The notes under the pieces were generated by a model, which was not told the origin of the DNA, ran no database searches, and worked only from the letters and a program-made list of their open reading frames with translations. Position numbers and translations under genes: made by a program. From NCBI GenBank assembly GCA_031264715.1, contig JAISDP010000129.1, positions 1-13,754 of the forward strand: 13,754 nt of DNA, written 5' to 3'. Source of the stretch: Bacteroidales bacterium (GTDB taxonomy: Bacteria; Bacteroidota; Bacteroidia; Bacteroidales; UBA4181). Positions 1 to 7,555 of this stretch are shown here, piece by piece (position 1 is the stretch's first letter; each line of letters begins with the position of its first letter).

Positions 1-13
1 TAATAAAGACGCT

Positions 14-667
14 TTATAACAGGCTGCATAGATAATCCGTCAGTTCATCCTTTTTACCGGTGAAAACCTTCCTTACTACCCGTCTGTTGTCCGTCACTAC
101 ATTCAATGGCCATACATAAATCCTGAACATATCGTCAAAATTGCCTTTGTATTCCGGAACAACAGCAATATTCGGCCATGAAAGGCTGTTCCTTTTCATG
201 AACGCAGACACTGTCGAAGCCGAATCTGCTGTTACCGCAATGATGCGTACATCAGAATGTGCTTTTACCCATTCATTTAATTCATTCAGCTCTTCGATAC
301 AGGGCTTACAGATTACACTCCAGAATGAAAGCAGAGTGATTTTACCGGAATCGCCGTATTTGACCCTGTTGCCATTGATGGTTTCCCATTCGGCTTCAGG
401 AAGCTTCTTGCCGGCAATACCCCGCGGCATCTTGCTGATCAGGGACAATTTTATGGTATCATTTCGAAAATCAGCGCCGGAAATATATTCCTGGGTGGCT
501 ATGGAATCCCCGAACTGCTCTTCTGTTAATTCTGAACCTTGAGGATCATAATGTAAAAATACTTTGGCCGTCAACGTGAGACCTTTTCCATCCGGAGTCC
601 GGGTAACCTGGGAAAATACCGGAAAGGATAATAACAAAAATAGAAATACAAAAAAATGATTGATCAT
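14..667 (-). CDS. Secreted TlpA/thioredoxin-fold protein
   Basis: A 217-residue protein with an N-terminal secretion signal (about residues 1-20, hydrophobic, ending FSQ), followed by about 80 residues without a recognised domain and then a thioredoxin-like domain (about 90-217). The redox motif C-K-P-C is at residues 120-123, in the setting SFWSVICKPC typical of TlpA/ResA-like oxidoreductases. A proline at about 187 (VWPLNVV) fits the cis-proline loop. Known for the family: thiol-disulfide exchange in the periplasm. A partner substrate is not visible here. The frame is also open back to a Met at 712, but that start would put 15 extra residues before the signal peptide, so 667 is preferred. 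It is separated from the upstream membrane-protein gene by a palindromic repeat cluster and may be transcribed separately. The family assignment is firm, the specific role is not. Confidence 0.88.
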   Translation of the reverse strand: MINHFFVFLFLLLSFPVFSQVTRTPDGKGLTLTAKVFLHYDPQGSELTEEQFGDSIATQEYISGADFRNDTIKLSLISKMPRGIAGKKLPEAEWETINGNRVKYGDSGKITLLSFWSVICKPCIEELNELNEWVKAHSDVRIIAVTADSASTVSAFMKRNSLSWPNIAVVPEYKGNFDDMFRIYVWPLNVVTDNRRVVRKVFTGKKDELTDYLCSLL

Positions 668-720
668 ATCTATATGAATTAAGGGATAAAAAAAATATAA
701 CTTATAAGACATTAATTATT

Positions 721-955
721 GAGGGCAACGCCCTGCGGAACGAACGCCGCGCAAACGCCAAGCCCTGAAAGGGCGTAATCATTAGCGCAGGGCAACGCCC
801 TGCGAATCGGGGATGCGCAATATCATTAAGCCCTGTAAGGGCGTAATCAAATGAAATAAGACGGATTACGCCCCGTTGGGGCTTCATGGAGAGCGGCGCA
901 TTTCCGACACAGGGCGTTGCCCTGTGCTGTTGATGTCGCTCTTTCAGAGCTTTTT
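721..955. repeat. Cluster of palindromic repeat units (REP-like)
   Basis: Two kinds of short palindrome alternate here. Unit A is a GC-rich hairpin with a 3-nt loop: 786-804 (CGCAGGGC-AAC-GCCCTGCG), a shorter copy at 721-737, and an inverted copy at 908-926 (CACAGGGC-GTT-GCCCTGTG). Unit B is a 22-bp sequence beginning AAGCCCTG and ending GGGCGTAATCA at 760-781, repeated at 828-849 with one base different. Inverted, diverged copies lie at about 863-886 and 932-955. The order is A-B-A-B then B'-A'-B', so the whole cluster is roughly an inverted repeat. It fills the gap between two genes. A 100-codon frame (1004-702, minus) runs through it, but its sequence follows from the repeats and it is not called as a gene. 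Confidence 0.8.
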
Positions 956-1007
956 CCGGCTCGAGTTGACTCTTGAAAACTGTTATATCTTGTTTATTCG
1001 TCATTAC

Positions 1008-2294
1008 TTAAATTAAATTAATGAATTGAATAAACAATTTTCGTTGTCTGTCTGTTACCGCTTCCTGCCATTGCCGGTAAACCCGGAAACTGTTCCATGT
1101 CAGCCATGCCACCGGAGCTATTATCGCAAGCAATAGCCATCTTTTCCATTTCAAACCAACAGTTGCCGGTCTCCCGACCGGACAGTGACCGACAATCAAT
1201 GCGGACAGGGCAATGCCGACGACGGCAAGAGGTACGATTTTGAACGGGAAATACGACAGCGAAACCACCAGAAAGGCACAGACGGGATAAAGCAGGGGTG
1301 AACGTGTCCGATATGCCGCAATGAGAACGAAGACAATGAAAGACAAATACGGCAGCAAGCCCCCAACACCCAGCGTCACTCCGACATTCAAAAATTCGTT
1401 GTACGGAGAATGAACCGCATCCGGATGAAAGAAAGCAGAAATATCATGCCCCGCAACATATTCCGCCTGAAATTCCGGATAGTGCTTCTCAAAGGCATAC
1501 AGCCCCCAGCCTGTGGGACGGCTGACCAGCATGTTCAGGGCTATCCACCATATAAACAGCCGTCCGGCAACCGAACCCGGATGCCACCACACCAGCGCCG
1601 CCACCACTGCCATTGCCGGTATCAGCGCCCAACGGAAGAACGTCTTTCTCGACAGTTGGCCGGATAGTAACAGGTACGCCGTTCCTGCGACCGCGACGGC
1701 AACAAGGGCGGTTCGCGCCTGCATCAGCAGCAACAGTACAACGGTCAGGCACAAAACGACTGTCTTGAAAATCCGCCACTCCCTGTTCATGTAGCAGAAC
1801 GGCGACAGGACAGCCAGATATGCGCCCGACATGTCCGGGTTGCCAAACGTGCCGCCTGCCGAAAAATATCCGTGAAATGCCGGAAGCATACCGAAAAACT
1901 GAGATGCACAACACAGGACATGTAGCAGCATCACTGCGGAAACTATGCGGGACAGTATCCGAACCGTTTCCGCCGGATCATCGCCCGCCTGTATCCGGAT
2001 AAATCCGTAAAACAGGAAACAGACGAAAGGCAGTGAGAAATCCGGCACATTGCATGTTCCGGCATGGAAAAAAAGGTAAACCGTCAGCAGCGCCAAAACA
2101 AAAATATCTCCCCATGTGATGCGTATCCATGTCTGTTTATTCCTGTCCGGAAAGACAAGGGCAACGACTGTCATGGCCGTAAAGGCGGCGCCGAAAGCAA
2201 ACTGTTTGATGTAAGCGTTTTCGTTCAGCGCCCCCTGTCCGACTGCAAACGATACGAGAAACATCAGGGAATAAAAGACATATTTTGCGTACAT
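1008..2294 (-). CDS. O-antigen ligase/polymerase-like membrane protein (Wzy_C type)
   Basis: A 428-residue polytopic inner-membrane protein with about ten hydrophobic segments. Signatures of the O-antigen ligase/polymerase family (Wzy_C) are visible: a GNPDMSG motif near residue 151, GRLFIWWIALNML at about 244-256, then RPTGWGLYAF at 259-268, a long periplasmic loop, and HSPYNEFLNVG at about 295-305. The family transfers or polymerises glycan chains at the periplasmic face of the membrane, the acceptor here is unknown. The frame is open to a Met at 2354, but that would overlap the upstream gene by 46 bp, starting at 2294 leaves a 14-bp gap and begins directly before the first membrane segment. 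After the last membrane segment only about 25 residues remain, whereas many Bacteroidetes relatives, as I recall them, continue into a TPR domain. It is probably co-transcribed with the small secreted protein upstream. Confidence 0.82.
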   Translation of the reverse strand: MYAKYVFYSLMFLVSFAVGQGALNENAYIKQFAFGAAFTAMTVVALVFPDRNKQTWIRITWGDIFVLALLTVYLFFHAGTCNVPDFSLPFVCFLFYGFIRIQAGDDPAETVRILSRIVSAVMLLHVLCCASQFFGMLPAFHGYFSAGGTFGNPDMSGAYLAVLSPFCYMNREWRIFKTVVLCLTVVLLLLMQARTALVAVAVAGTAYLLLSGQLSRKTFFRWALIPAMAVVAALVWWHPGSVAGRLFIWWIALNMLVSRPTGWGLYAFEKHYPEFQAEYVAGHDISAFFHPDAVHSPYNEFLNVGVTLGVGGLLPYLSFIVFVLIAAYRTRSPLLYPVCAFLVVSLSYFPFKIVPLAVVGIALSALIVGHCPVGRPATVGLKWKRWLLLAIIAPVAWLTWNSFRVYRQWQEAVTDRQRKLFIQFINLI

Positions 2295-2308
2295 GCGAAA
2301 GGTCGTTT

Positions 2309-2860
2309 TTATTTTTTCCTGTTTGCCTTGACGTATTCGCCGAGCGACTGCCACTTTAGCCCGTTTTCCAGCCAGTATTTAGTGGAATAAAAACTTGTGA
2401 CGGATACCGTATAAACTTTGTTGGTCTCGGCTTCGGAAAGTGTTCCGGCGGCTTTCAGGTTGATTTTTCCCAACTGCTGTTCCAGTTTTTCGAAACCTGT
2501 TTTGGGTTTAACGGTTTTGATTGCCTCCGATATTTCGCCAAGCAATGCCTGTAACTTCGGAGTGGGCGGTTGAGCGTCGGGCGATGCGGCCGGATTGCCG
2601 GAAAGATACGCCTCCACCTCCGGATGCTGACCGGAAAATTCAAGCATGGCGGCACGCCTCACCGAATCCATACCTTCACGGTTAATATTCCCGTTTGTTT
2701 TCACATATTCTTCCACCCGGTCGAACATGTGATCAAACCCCTCATAGACTTTCTGCCCAATGGAATCATACTCCGGGGGAACATGAAGCCGGCCGCTCTG
2801 GGCAAATCCTGTCGTCGCATAAAGGACGACGGCTAAAATCAATACCATTATTTGTTTCAT
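2309..2860 (-). CDS. Small secreted protein of unknown function
   Basis: A 183-residue protein that I do not recognise. Residues 1-20 form a signal peptide (charged start, hydrophobic core, cleavage after GFA). There is no lipobox cysteine, so it should be soluble in the periplasm or exported. The mature part is mostly helical-looking and charged. It has a Pro/Ala/Ser-rich linker (PAASPDAQPPTP) around residues 90-101, an amphipathic stretch (LQALLGEISEAIKTV), and an aromatic-rich C-terminal part containing YSTKYWLENGLKW followed by a basic tail (NRKK). It lies directly upstream of the O-antigen ligase-like gene (14-bp gap), so the two probably share a transcript and may act together. Upstream are a terminator hairpin and a further inverted repeat, which suggests that a new transcription unit starts here. 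Confidence 0.75.
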   Translation of the reverse strand: MKQIMVLILAVVLYATTGFAQSGRLHVPPEYDSIGQKVYEGFDHMFDRVEEYVKTNGNINREGMDSVRRAAMLEFSGQHPEVEAYLSGNPAASPDAQPPTPKLQALLGEISEAIKTVKPKTGFEKLEQQLGKINLKAAGTLSEAETNKVYTVSVTSFYSTKYWLENGLKWQSLGEYVKANRKK

Positions 2861-2881
2861 CGTTTTAATCTTTTATAAAAA

Positions 2882-2933
2882 GGCTTTGTTGAAACATAAA
2901 ATACGTTAGCAGGCATATAATTCCAACAAAGCC
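2882..2933. repeat. 10-bp inverted repeat in leader of small secreted protein gene
   Basis: GGCTTTGTTG (2882-2891) is matched perfectly by CAACAAAGCC (2924-2933), separated by 32 bp. It lies 22 bp upstream of the start codon at 2860, inside the probable 5' leader. It could be an RNA stem, a protein-binding dyad or a remnant of an element end. A short TTAA tandem repeat (2937-2954) follows on the plus strand. No promoter match was found nearby. Confidence 0.5.
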
Positions 2934-2970
2934 AAGTTAATTAATTAATTAATTTAATATTCATAATAAT

Positions 2971-2998
2971 CCTGCCGTGAAGAAAATATCACGGCAGG
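2971..2998 (-). terminator. Terminator hairpin at end of the SusC/SusD operon
   Basis: A perfect 10-bp stem, CCTGCCGTGA / TCACGGCAGG, with an 8-nt A-rich loop lies 21 bp beyond the stop codon of the last operon gene. On the minus strand it is followed by an A/T-rich stretch (ATTATTATG) rather than a clean U-run, so it may need help from factors or act mainly as a 3'-end stabiliser. Confidence 0.75.
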
Positions 2999-3019
2999 AA
3001 ATAAAAATTATAAAAATTA

Positions 3020-4561
3020 TTAATCTACTATTTCAAGTGTTAACCGTTGATTGTTGGCATCATAAGTTACCTTATAGTAGCCCGGAATAAATCCACCTTC
3101 CGGACCCATCTCGTTATTAGAGGGTTTGGTTAATGGAGCGCCGACAATAGTTAATCCGGCAGCAGAAACTTTACTGTCCCAATCGCCACCAACCAACTCC
3201 CAACCTCTAAGAATCATAATTGCAAACGATGCTCGATCCAACAATATATGCGCCTGATAAACACCGTCACGAATCTGAACCATGTATGCGCGATTCTTTG
3301 GATTTCCTCTTTGACCACTATAGTTGCCATTGCCAAAGTCAGGATGCCATACGGGAGCGGATGCAAAATTAGCCCCCATGATCCAGTTGCAAGCAGGGCG
3401 CAAATCATTTTCCCTGGTAATCCATATATACTTGTATTTTGCAGAATACATAACATCCCATTCGCCTGATGCTCCTGTAAAGATGAATTTGTTTTTATCA
3501 CGATTGTAAAAGAAGAAATCGCGATTGTAAATTTCCGCAACCTCTGCAACGGCCATTCCTTCTATTTCCAATTCACTGCCTCTATCAAAAGCAACTTTCT
3601 TATAAACAAAATCATTCGCTTCGTCACCTTGAGTTGCATCGAAGGGAGAAAAAGTCGAGAAATCAAGAGCGGTAAGGCCTGGAGAAGCCGCTACGTTTAC
3701 GGGAATATCCGTGAATACGCCAGGATCGGCGCTCAACGAAACCGTTACGGTAGCCGTACCTTCGCCAATGGCTTCTAATTTACCATTCGTTACCTTCACA
3801 ATATCCTCTCCGGACGACGACCATTGCAATAATTCGTTTACGACACTGTAGTCTGTCGGCAGGAAGGAGGTCGATAAGGTGACGATTTGATACTGTAATA
3901 ATTCCAGAGAAGTTTGAGATACTACAATACTTGTAATCGGGATTACCGGTACTTCTACCGGGATCACCTTCTTTACCTCCGGTTTTTCCACAGATGAAAC
4001 GGTAATTTCAGCGCTGCCCAGGCCAATAGCCTGCAGCACGCCTGTAATTTCATCTATGACGACAATACTCTCGTCGTCCGACTTCCATATTACATTGAAG
4101 GGTATTCTTTCATTGTAATTTTCCGGAACGGCCTTTGCTCCCAGGGTCATAGACTGGCCGAGCAACATAGATACCGTTTCCAGGGCGGCGAGATTTGCGG
4201 CGTTGATTGCTTCAATCCCGGAAAGGGGAATAAACTCAACAACATCGACGGGTATGGTCCTTTCCAAACCTCCGTTGCTGTTTACATAGATAAAACATGC
4301 GCCATCGCCGACAGCGCGTACCAGGCCGGTGGAACCGACCGTCGCCACGGCGGTGTTGCTGCTTTCCCACGTAAAGGTCTGACTGGTGGGGCTTGCCGTG
4401 ATTTGAACTTCATCGCCTTCAATCAGATCCAGTTCCGTATGGGTAACAAAAATGTTGTGTTCCATATCCCTGTCGGGACCTTCGGCACAACCCGCGAACA
4501 TCAAACAACCGAAGATGATGATGCATGTTGCATGAGATAAACGTTTTCCTTTATGATTCAT
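3020..4561 (-). CDS. Surface lipoprotein with three BIG2-type Ig-like domains
   Basis: A 513-residue lipoprotein. The signal peptide ends in a lipobox MFAGC (Cys25) followed by an acidic stretch (AEGPDRDMEHN), as seen in surface-exported Bacteroidetes lipoproteins. Three bacterial Ig-like (BIG2) modules follow at about residues 36-107, 115-203 and 209-290, each with the pattern of W.SS/D....V ... G...A.G.G.A.ITV. The C-terminal 220 residues form a separate domain rich in aromatic residues (FFFYNRDKNKFIFTG, then WDVMYSAKYKYIWI). It resembles uncharacterised C-terminal domains found on glycan-binding lipoproteins of SusC/D loci, but I cannot name it with certainty. The likely role is a cell-surface glycan-binding arm working with SusC/SusD. 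The start at 4561 is preferred over the in-frame Met at 4624, because the latter overlaps the upstream gene and buries the signal peptide. Last gene of the operon. Confidence 0.85.
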   Translation of the reverse strand: MNHKGKRLSHATCIIIFGCLMFAGCAEGPDRDMEHNIFVTHTELDLIEGDEVQITASPTSQTFTWESSNTAVATVGSTGLVRAVGDGACFIYVNSNGGLERTIPVDVVEFIPLSGIEAINAANLAALETVSMLLGQSMTLGAKAVPENYNERIPFNVIWKSDDESIVVIDEITGVLQAIGLGSAEITVSSVEKPEVKKVIPVEVPVIPITSIVVSQTSLELLQYQIVTLSTSFLPTDYSVVNELLQWSSSGEDIVKVTNGKLEAIGEGTATVTVSLSADPGVFTDIPVNVAASPGLTALDFSTFSPFDATQGDEANDFVYKKVAFDRGSELEIEGMAVAEVAEIYNRDFFFYNRDKNKFIFTGASGEWDVMYSAKYKYIWITRENDLRPACNWIMGANFASAPVWHPDFGNGNYSGQRGNPKNRAYMVQIRDGVYQAHILLDRASFAIMILRGWELVGGDWDSKVSAAGLTIVGAPLTKPSNNEMGPEGGFIPGYYKVTYDANNQRLTLEIVD

Positions 4562-4581
4562 TTCGTTTTCATTTTTATTGA

Positions 4582-5523
4582 TTAATCTTCTATACGTATC
4601 AATCTTTCTTCTACTACCCTCCATGCGCCAAAACTGCCGCCGGCGGCGCTTCTTTGGCGAAACCGGTAGTTCAGCCAGAATACGCGCTGTTTGGTAAGGC
4701 CCTGCATCAGGGCGGGGTCGTAGCGGTTATAATTAGCAAGGTCATTAACCATTTCCACTTCCATCATGTCGCTGTCATAAGGCGTCACTGTGACGGTGCT
4801 GTCCTCATGTACCTGTACCACAACGGAGTTCCTGGCAATGTCCTCAGGAGTCGTATCATCCGTATACGATTCGTTGCCGATAAACATCCTTACCTTGTCC
4901 TTTTCCAGCGGGTGCACTGCTTTTGTACCGCTCATCACGAGTATCGGATTTGTCAGTTGACCGCTTTTCCTGTAATAAGTTTGCGGATGCTGGGTTGCGT
5001 AATCGTTTTCGATTGCTACACGAAACAGGACGTCCTGTTTTTCCTCGTTTACCCCGTATTCCGACACGCTTACAATCCTCAGGGGAACGAAATAAAGCGA
5101 ATCGGGCGACAGTCCAAGCGGCCTGACTTTCACGGACATTCTTGCATAGTGATCGTCCGACAGGGCGGGCATGGTGATCGCGTACGACGTGATTTCGTAC
5201 CTGGATGCAGGCAACAGCCGGGCATACTGATGCTCGTAATCGAAGTTCAAACTGTTGTATTGGTCCAGCAGTTCAAGGCTCTGCTCCAGGTTCACCGTGA
5301 TTGCCTTCTCGTTGGCGTTTGAGCCTCCACATCCGACGGTAACATACCGTACCGGATTTTCTTCGTTGAGCGTATAGGATGCGACATAAACATTCTCCGT
5401 ACCTTCGCTCAGAAGATAAACCAGGGGCTTGTAATGCTCGTCCTGATAGATGGCATCGTTGCTGCAGCCGGCAAGGCTGAGCGCGATGATGCCTGCCATG
5501 AATATTTTTACTGATATTTTCAT
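4582..5523 (-). CDS. DUF1735/DUF4361-type surface lipoprotein (SusE-position)
   Basis: A 313-residue lipoprotein with signal peptide and lipobox LAGC (Cys20). The first half (about 30-175) has the features of the BT_3987-like/DUF1735 domain: a start with VYLLSEG, repeated beta-strands, LLPASRYEI, and a Y.VPLRIVSVS strand. The second half (about 185-313) matches the usual partner domain (DUF4361-like), with YYRKSGQL, a predicted sandwich and an aromatic C-terminus. Proteins of this kind occupy the position after SusD in many Bacteroidetes glycan-uptake operons and are thought to bind ligand on the cell surface. There is no catalytic motif. It follows the SusD gene by 19 bp and precedes the BIG2 lipoprotein by 20 bp. 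The family is assigned with good confidence, the ligand is unknown. Confidence 0.85.
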   Translation of the reverse strand: MKISVKIFMAGIIALSLAGCSNDAIYQDEHYKPLVYLLSEGTENVYVASYTLNEENPVRYVTVGCGGSNANEKAITVNLEQSLELLDQYNSLNFDYEHQYARLLPASRYEITSYAITMPALSDDHYARMSVKVRPLGLSPDSLYFVPLRIVSVSEYGVNEEKQDVLFRVAIENDYATQHPQTYYRKSGQLTNPILVMSGTKAVHPLEKDKVRMFIGNESYTDDTTPEDIARNSVVVQVHEDSTVTVTPYDSDMMEVEMVNDLANYNRYDPALMQGLTKQRVFWLNYRFRQRSAAGGSFGAWRVVEERLIRIED

Positions 5524-5542
5524 ATGATTTTCTATTTTTCGA

Positions 5543-7543
5543 TTAATACTGGTAACCCGGGTTCTGATCCAAAGAAGGCGACTTTCTTACTTCATTCAGC
5601 TCAATGGGAAGAAGAATCAGTTTTTTGTCCACTACCCTGTTCCTGGCAACCACCTGGTTGACCGGGACTACATTGTAAAAAGCCAGTCCGTCAGCGTCCA
5701 TATCCATACCCATAATGGATTCCCTTTCGGTCGTTTCGTACTTGCCCCAGCGGCGCACGTCCCAAAAACGCGCATTTTCATGAAGCAATTCCACCATCCG
5801 TTCCGTTTCTATCAATTCCTGCATCGTCGCCTGCGAAGCGACTTCATCGGGAGTCAATCCCGGCAGCCCCGCCCTGAAGCGAACCATGTTGAAATACTTG
5901 GCCATTTCGCCCCTGTCCCTCGACAGCGTATAGGTTTTATTGTCGCTGCCCTGGATGGTATGGGTGGTGGTCAGGTTGTTCAACGCTTCCACATAAGCAA
6001 GCAGGATTTCCGCATAGCGTATGATCGGATACGCTTTCGCCACCTGCCGGGAATCTTCGTAGTTTGTAGCTTGGCCGGTTGTCCCCCATGAATCTTCAGG
6101 GTGTACAAACTTCTTCAGCGTATAGCCCGTTGTGTTTACGTTGTAGGGCAGGTTACGGACTGTATTTTTACCTGCATTGCCGCCGGAACCATACCAAAAC
6201 TGCTGGTTTTTCCTGCTACTCGAAGTGGAAAGCATGGGCCAGTGCGCCCCGCTGAAGCCGATGCTGGCATAGAACCTCGGCTCGCGGTTGATATACATTT
6301 TGTGCACATTGGTCTTCAGCGTGTAGCCGGAAAAAGTAACATCCGCCGGGCCGTTCCATATGCCGTCCGTTTCGTAGGGATATTCGGCGCTTGAATGATT
6401 GATGGGACGTCCGTCCGCCATGCGGAATGCGTCAATCATTTTTTGCGGCACGGAAACAGTGGCAAATCCGTTATAGGTTTCGTACGGAAAAGAATGTCGC
6501 GTATAGTTGAGCAACCCGCTCGAATTTGCCGCCCACAGAAATTCGGGATTACGCATTACCGGCGACTCTCCGTTGAACATTTCGTGAAACGACCGGAACG
6601 CATCAATATTTCCGGCTCCTTCGGGAAAGTCGAGGTCAGGGACATTGTCGGGTAATACCGGGCTGTCCGCACGTTTCAGGATGATGTGCAGCGAATAGAG
6701 ATCGGTGTCTATAATGCGCTTGCAAACCGCTGCCGCCTCGGCCCACCTTGCTTCGCTGTACGTTTGCGAAACATAGTTTACCCGGTCGGTCGACCGTAAC
6801 CACGTTCCATACGTTCGGCGGGCCGCAAGGCCTCCGTTCCACAGCGGGCTTGCCCTGATCAGCCGCAGGCGGGCGCTCAGCCCCAGTGCGGAGGCGGATA
6901 CGGGCCGTCCGAAAAAGCTGGCTGAAACAGTCGCCGGCATCAGCGCCGCCGCACGTTCCAACTCGCCGCAAACATAATCGACAGACTCGTCGAACGTCGC
7001 CCTCTGGCGGTCGTAGTACTGCGTCTCTTCATTGGTTTCCAGCACGTCGTCGCCGATGATCACCACGGGGCCGTAATGCATCACCAGCCTGTAATAGGCG
7101 TAGGCGCGCATGAAATAGATATAGCCCAGCAGTTCGTTCTTTTCCCTGCTGCCGTCCGTCAGGTCGGTCGTTTTGTCTATGTTGGCAAGAATCGTATTAA
7201 TCTTGCGAACCACAATGTACATGCTGTTCCAGATATTAAACGCCCTGAGATTGGTGGGCGTTATGTTTCCCTGCACATAATCCAGCGCGGTATAGTCGCT
7301 GATCATGATCGAAAAAGCCTCGTCGCAGGCAAACGAACCAAGCTTGTCGAATTTCCAGCCCTCATCCGGAAACATGGTCGGTATGGTCCATACATAACGT
7401 TCCAAATTCCTTTTTTTGGTAAAAATGGAATCCCATTTGAATGCCTCTTCAAAATTATCAGCCACGTCGAGATAATCGCATGACGGCATCGCAATCATGG
7501 CGATGCACACGCAAAATATGACATGTTTGAACATATTTTTCAT
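5543..7543 (-). CDS. SusD/RagB-family outer-membrane lipoprotein
   Basis: A 666-residue nutrient-binding lipoprotein that acts as the lid of the SusC channel on the cell surface. The signal peptide ends in a lipobox MPSC (Cys22) followed by DYLDVADNFEE, typical of SusD-like starts. The helical TPR-like part is visible in the first half (YIFFMRAYAYYRLV-like segment at about 145: GYIYFMRAYAYYRLVMHYG). The C-terminal RagB/SusD region includes ETERMVELLHENARFWDVRRW at about 583-603 and ends with the family's usual LDQNPGYQY. It is directly downstream of the SusC gene (12-bp gap), as is standard for these pairs. At 666 residues it is somewhat longer than typical SusD proteins (about 500-600). The ligand is not predictable from sequence alone. 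Confidence 0.96.
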   Translation of the reverse strand: MKNMFKHVIFCVCIAMIAMPSCDYLDVADNFEEAFKWDSIFTKKRNLERYVWTIPTMFPDEGWKFDKLGSFACDEAFSIMISDYTALDYVQGNITPTNLRAFNIWNSMYIVVRKINTILANIDKTTDLTDGSREKNELLGYIYFMRAYAYYRLVMHYGPVVIIGDDVLETNEETQYYDRQRATFDESVDYVCGELERAAALMPATVSASFFGRPVSASALGLSARLRLIRASPLWNGGLAARRTYGTWLRSTDRVNYVSQTYSEARWAEAAAVCKRIIDTDLYSLHIILKRADSPVLPDNVPDLDFPEGAGNIDAFRSFHEMFNGESPVMRNPEFLWAANSSGLLNYTRHSFPYETYNGFATVSVPQKMIDAFRMADGRPINHSSAEYPYETDGIWNGPADVTFSGYTLKTNVHKMYINREPRFYASIGFSGAHWPMLSTSSSRKNQQFWYGSGGNAGKNTVRNLPYNVNTTGYTLKKFVHPEDSWGTTGQATNYEDSRQVAKAYPIIRYAEILLAYVEALNNLTTTHTIQGSDNKTYTLSRDRGEMAKYFNMVRFRAGLPGLTPDEVASQATMQELIETERMVELLHENARFWDVRRWGKYETTERESIMGMDMDADGLAFYNVVPVNQVVARNRVVDKKLILLPIELNEVRKSPSLDQNPGYQY

Positions 7544-7555
7544 TTTCTTTGATTT

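Noticed and set aside
702..1004. 100-codon minus-strand frame between the O-antigen ligase-like and TlpA-like genes
   Set aside because: Most of it is translation of the palindromic repeats at 721-955. It lacks any recognisable domain or signal, and repeat-derived frames of this kind are a common source of false genes.
4654..5322. 222-codon plus-strand frame opposite the DUF1735-like lipoprotein
   Set aside because: The minus strand has a signal peptide, lipobox and family pattern, the plus frame has none of these.
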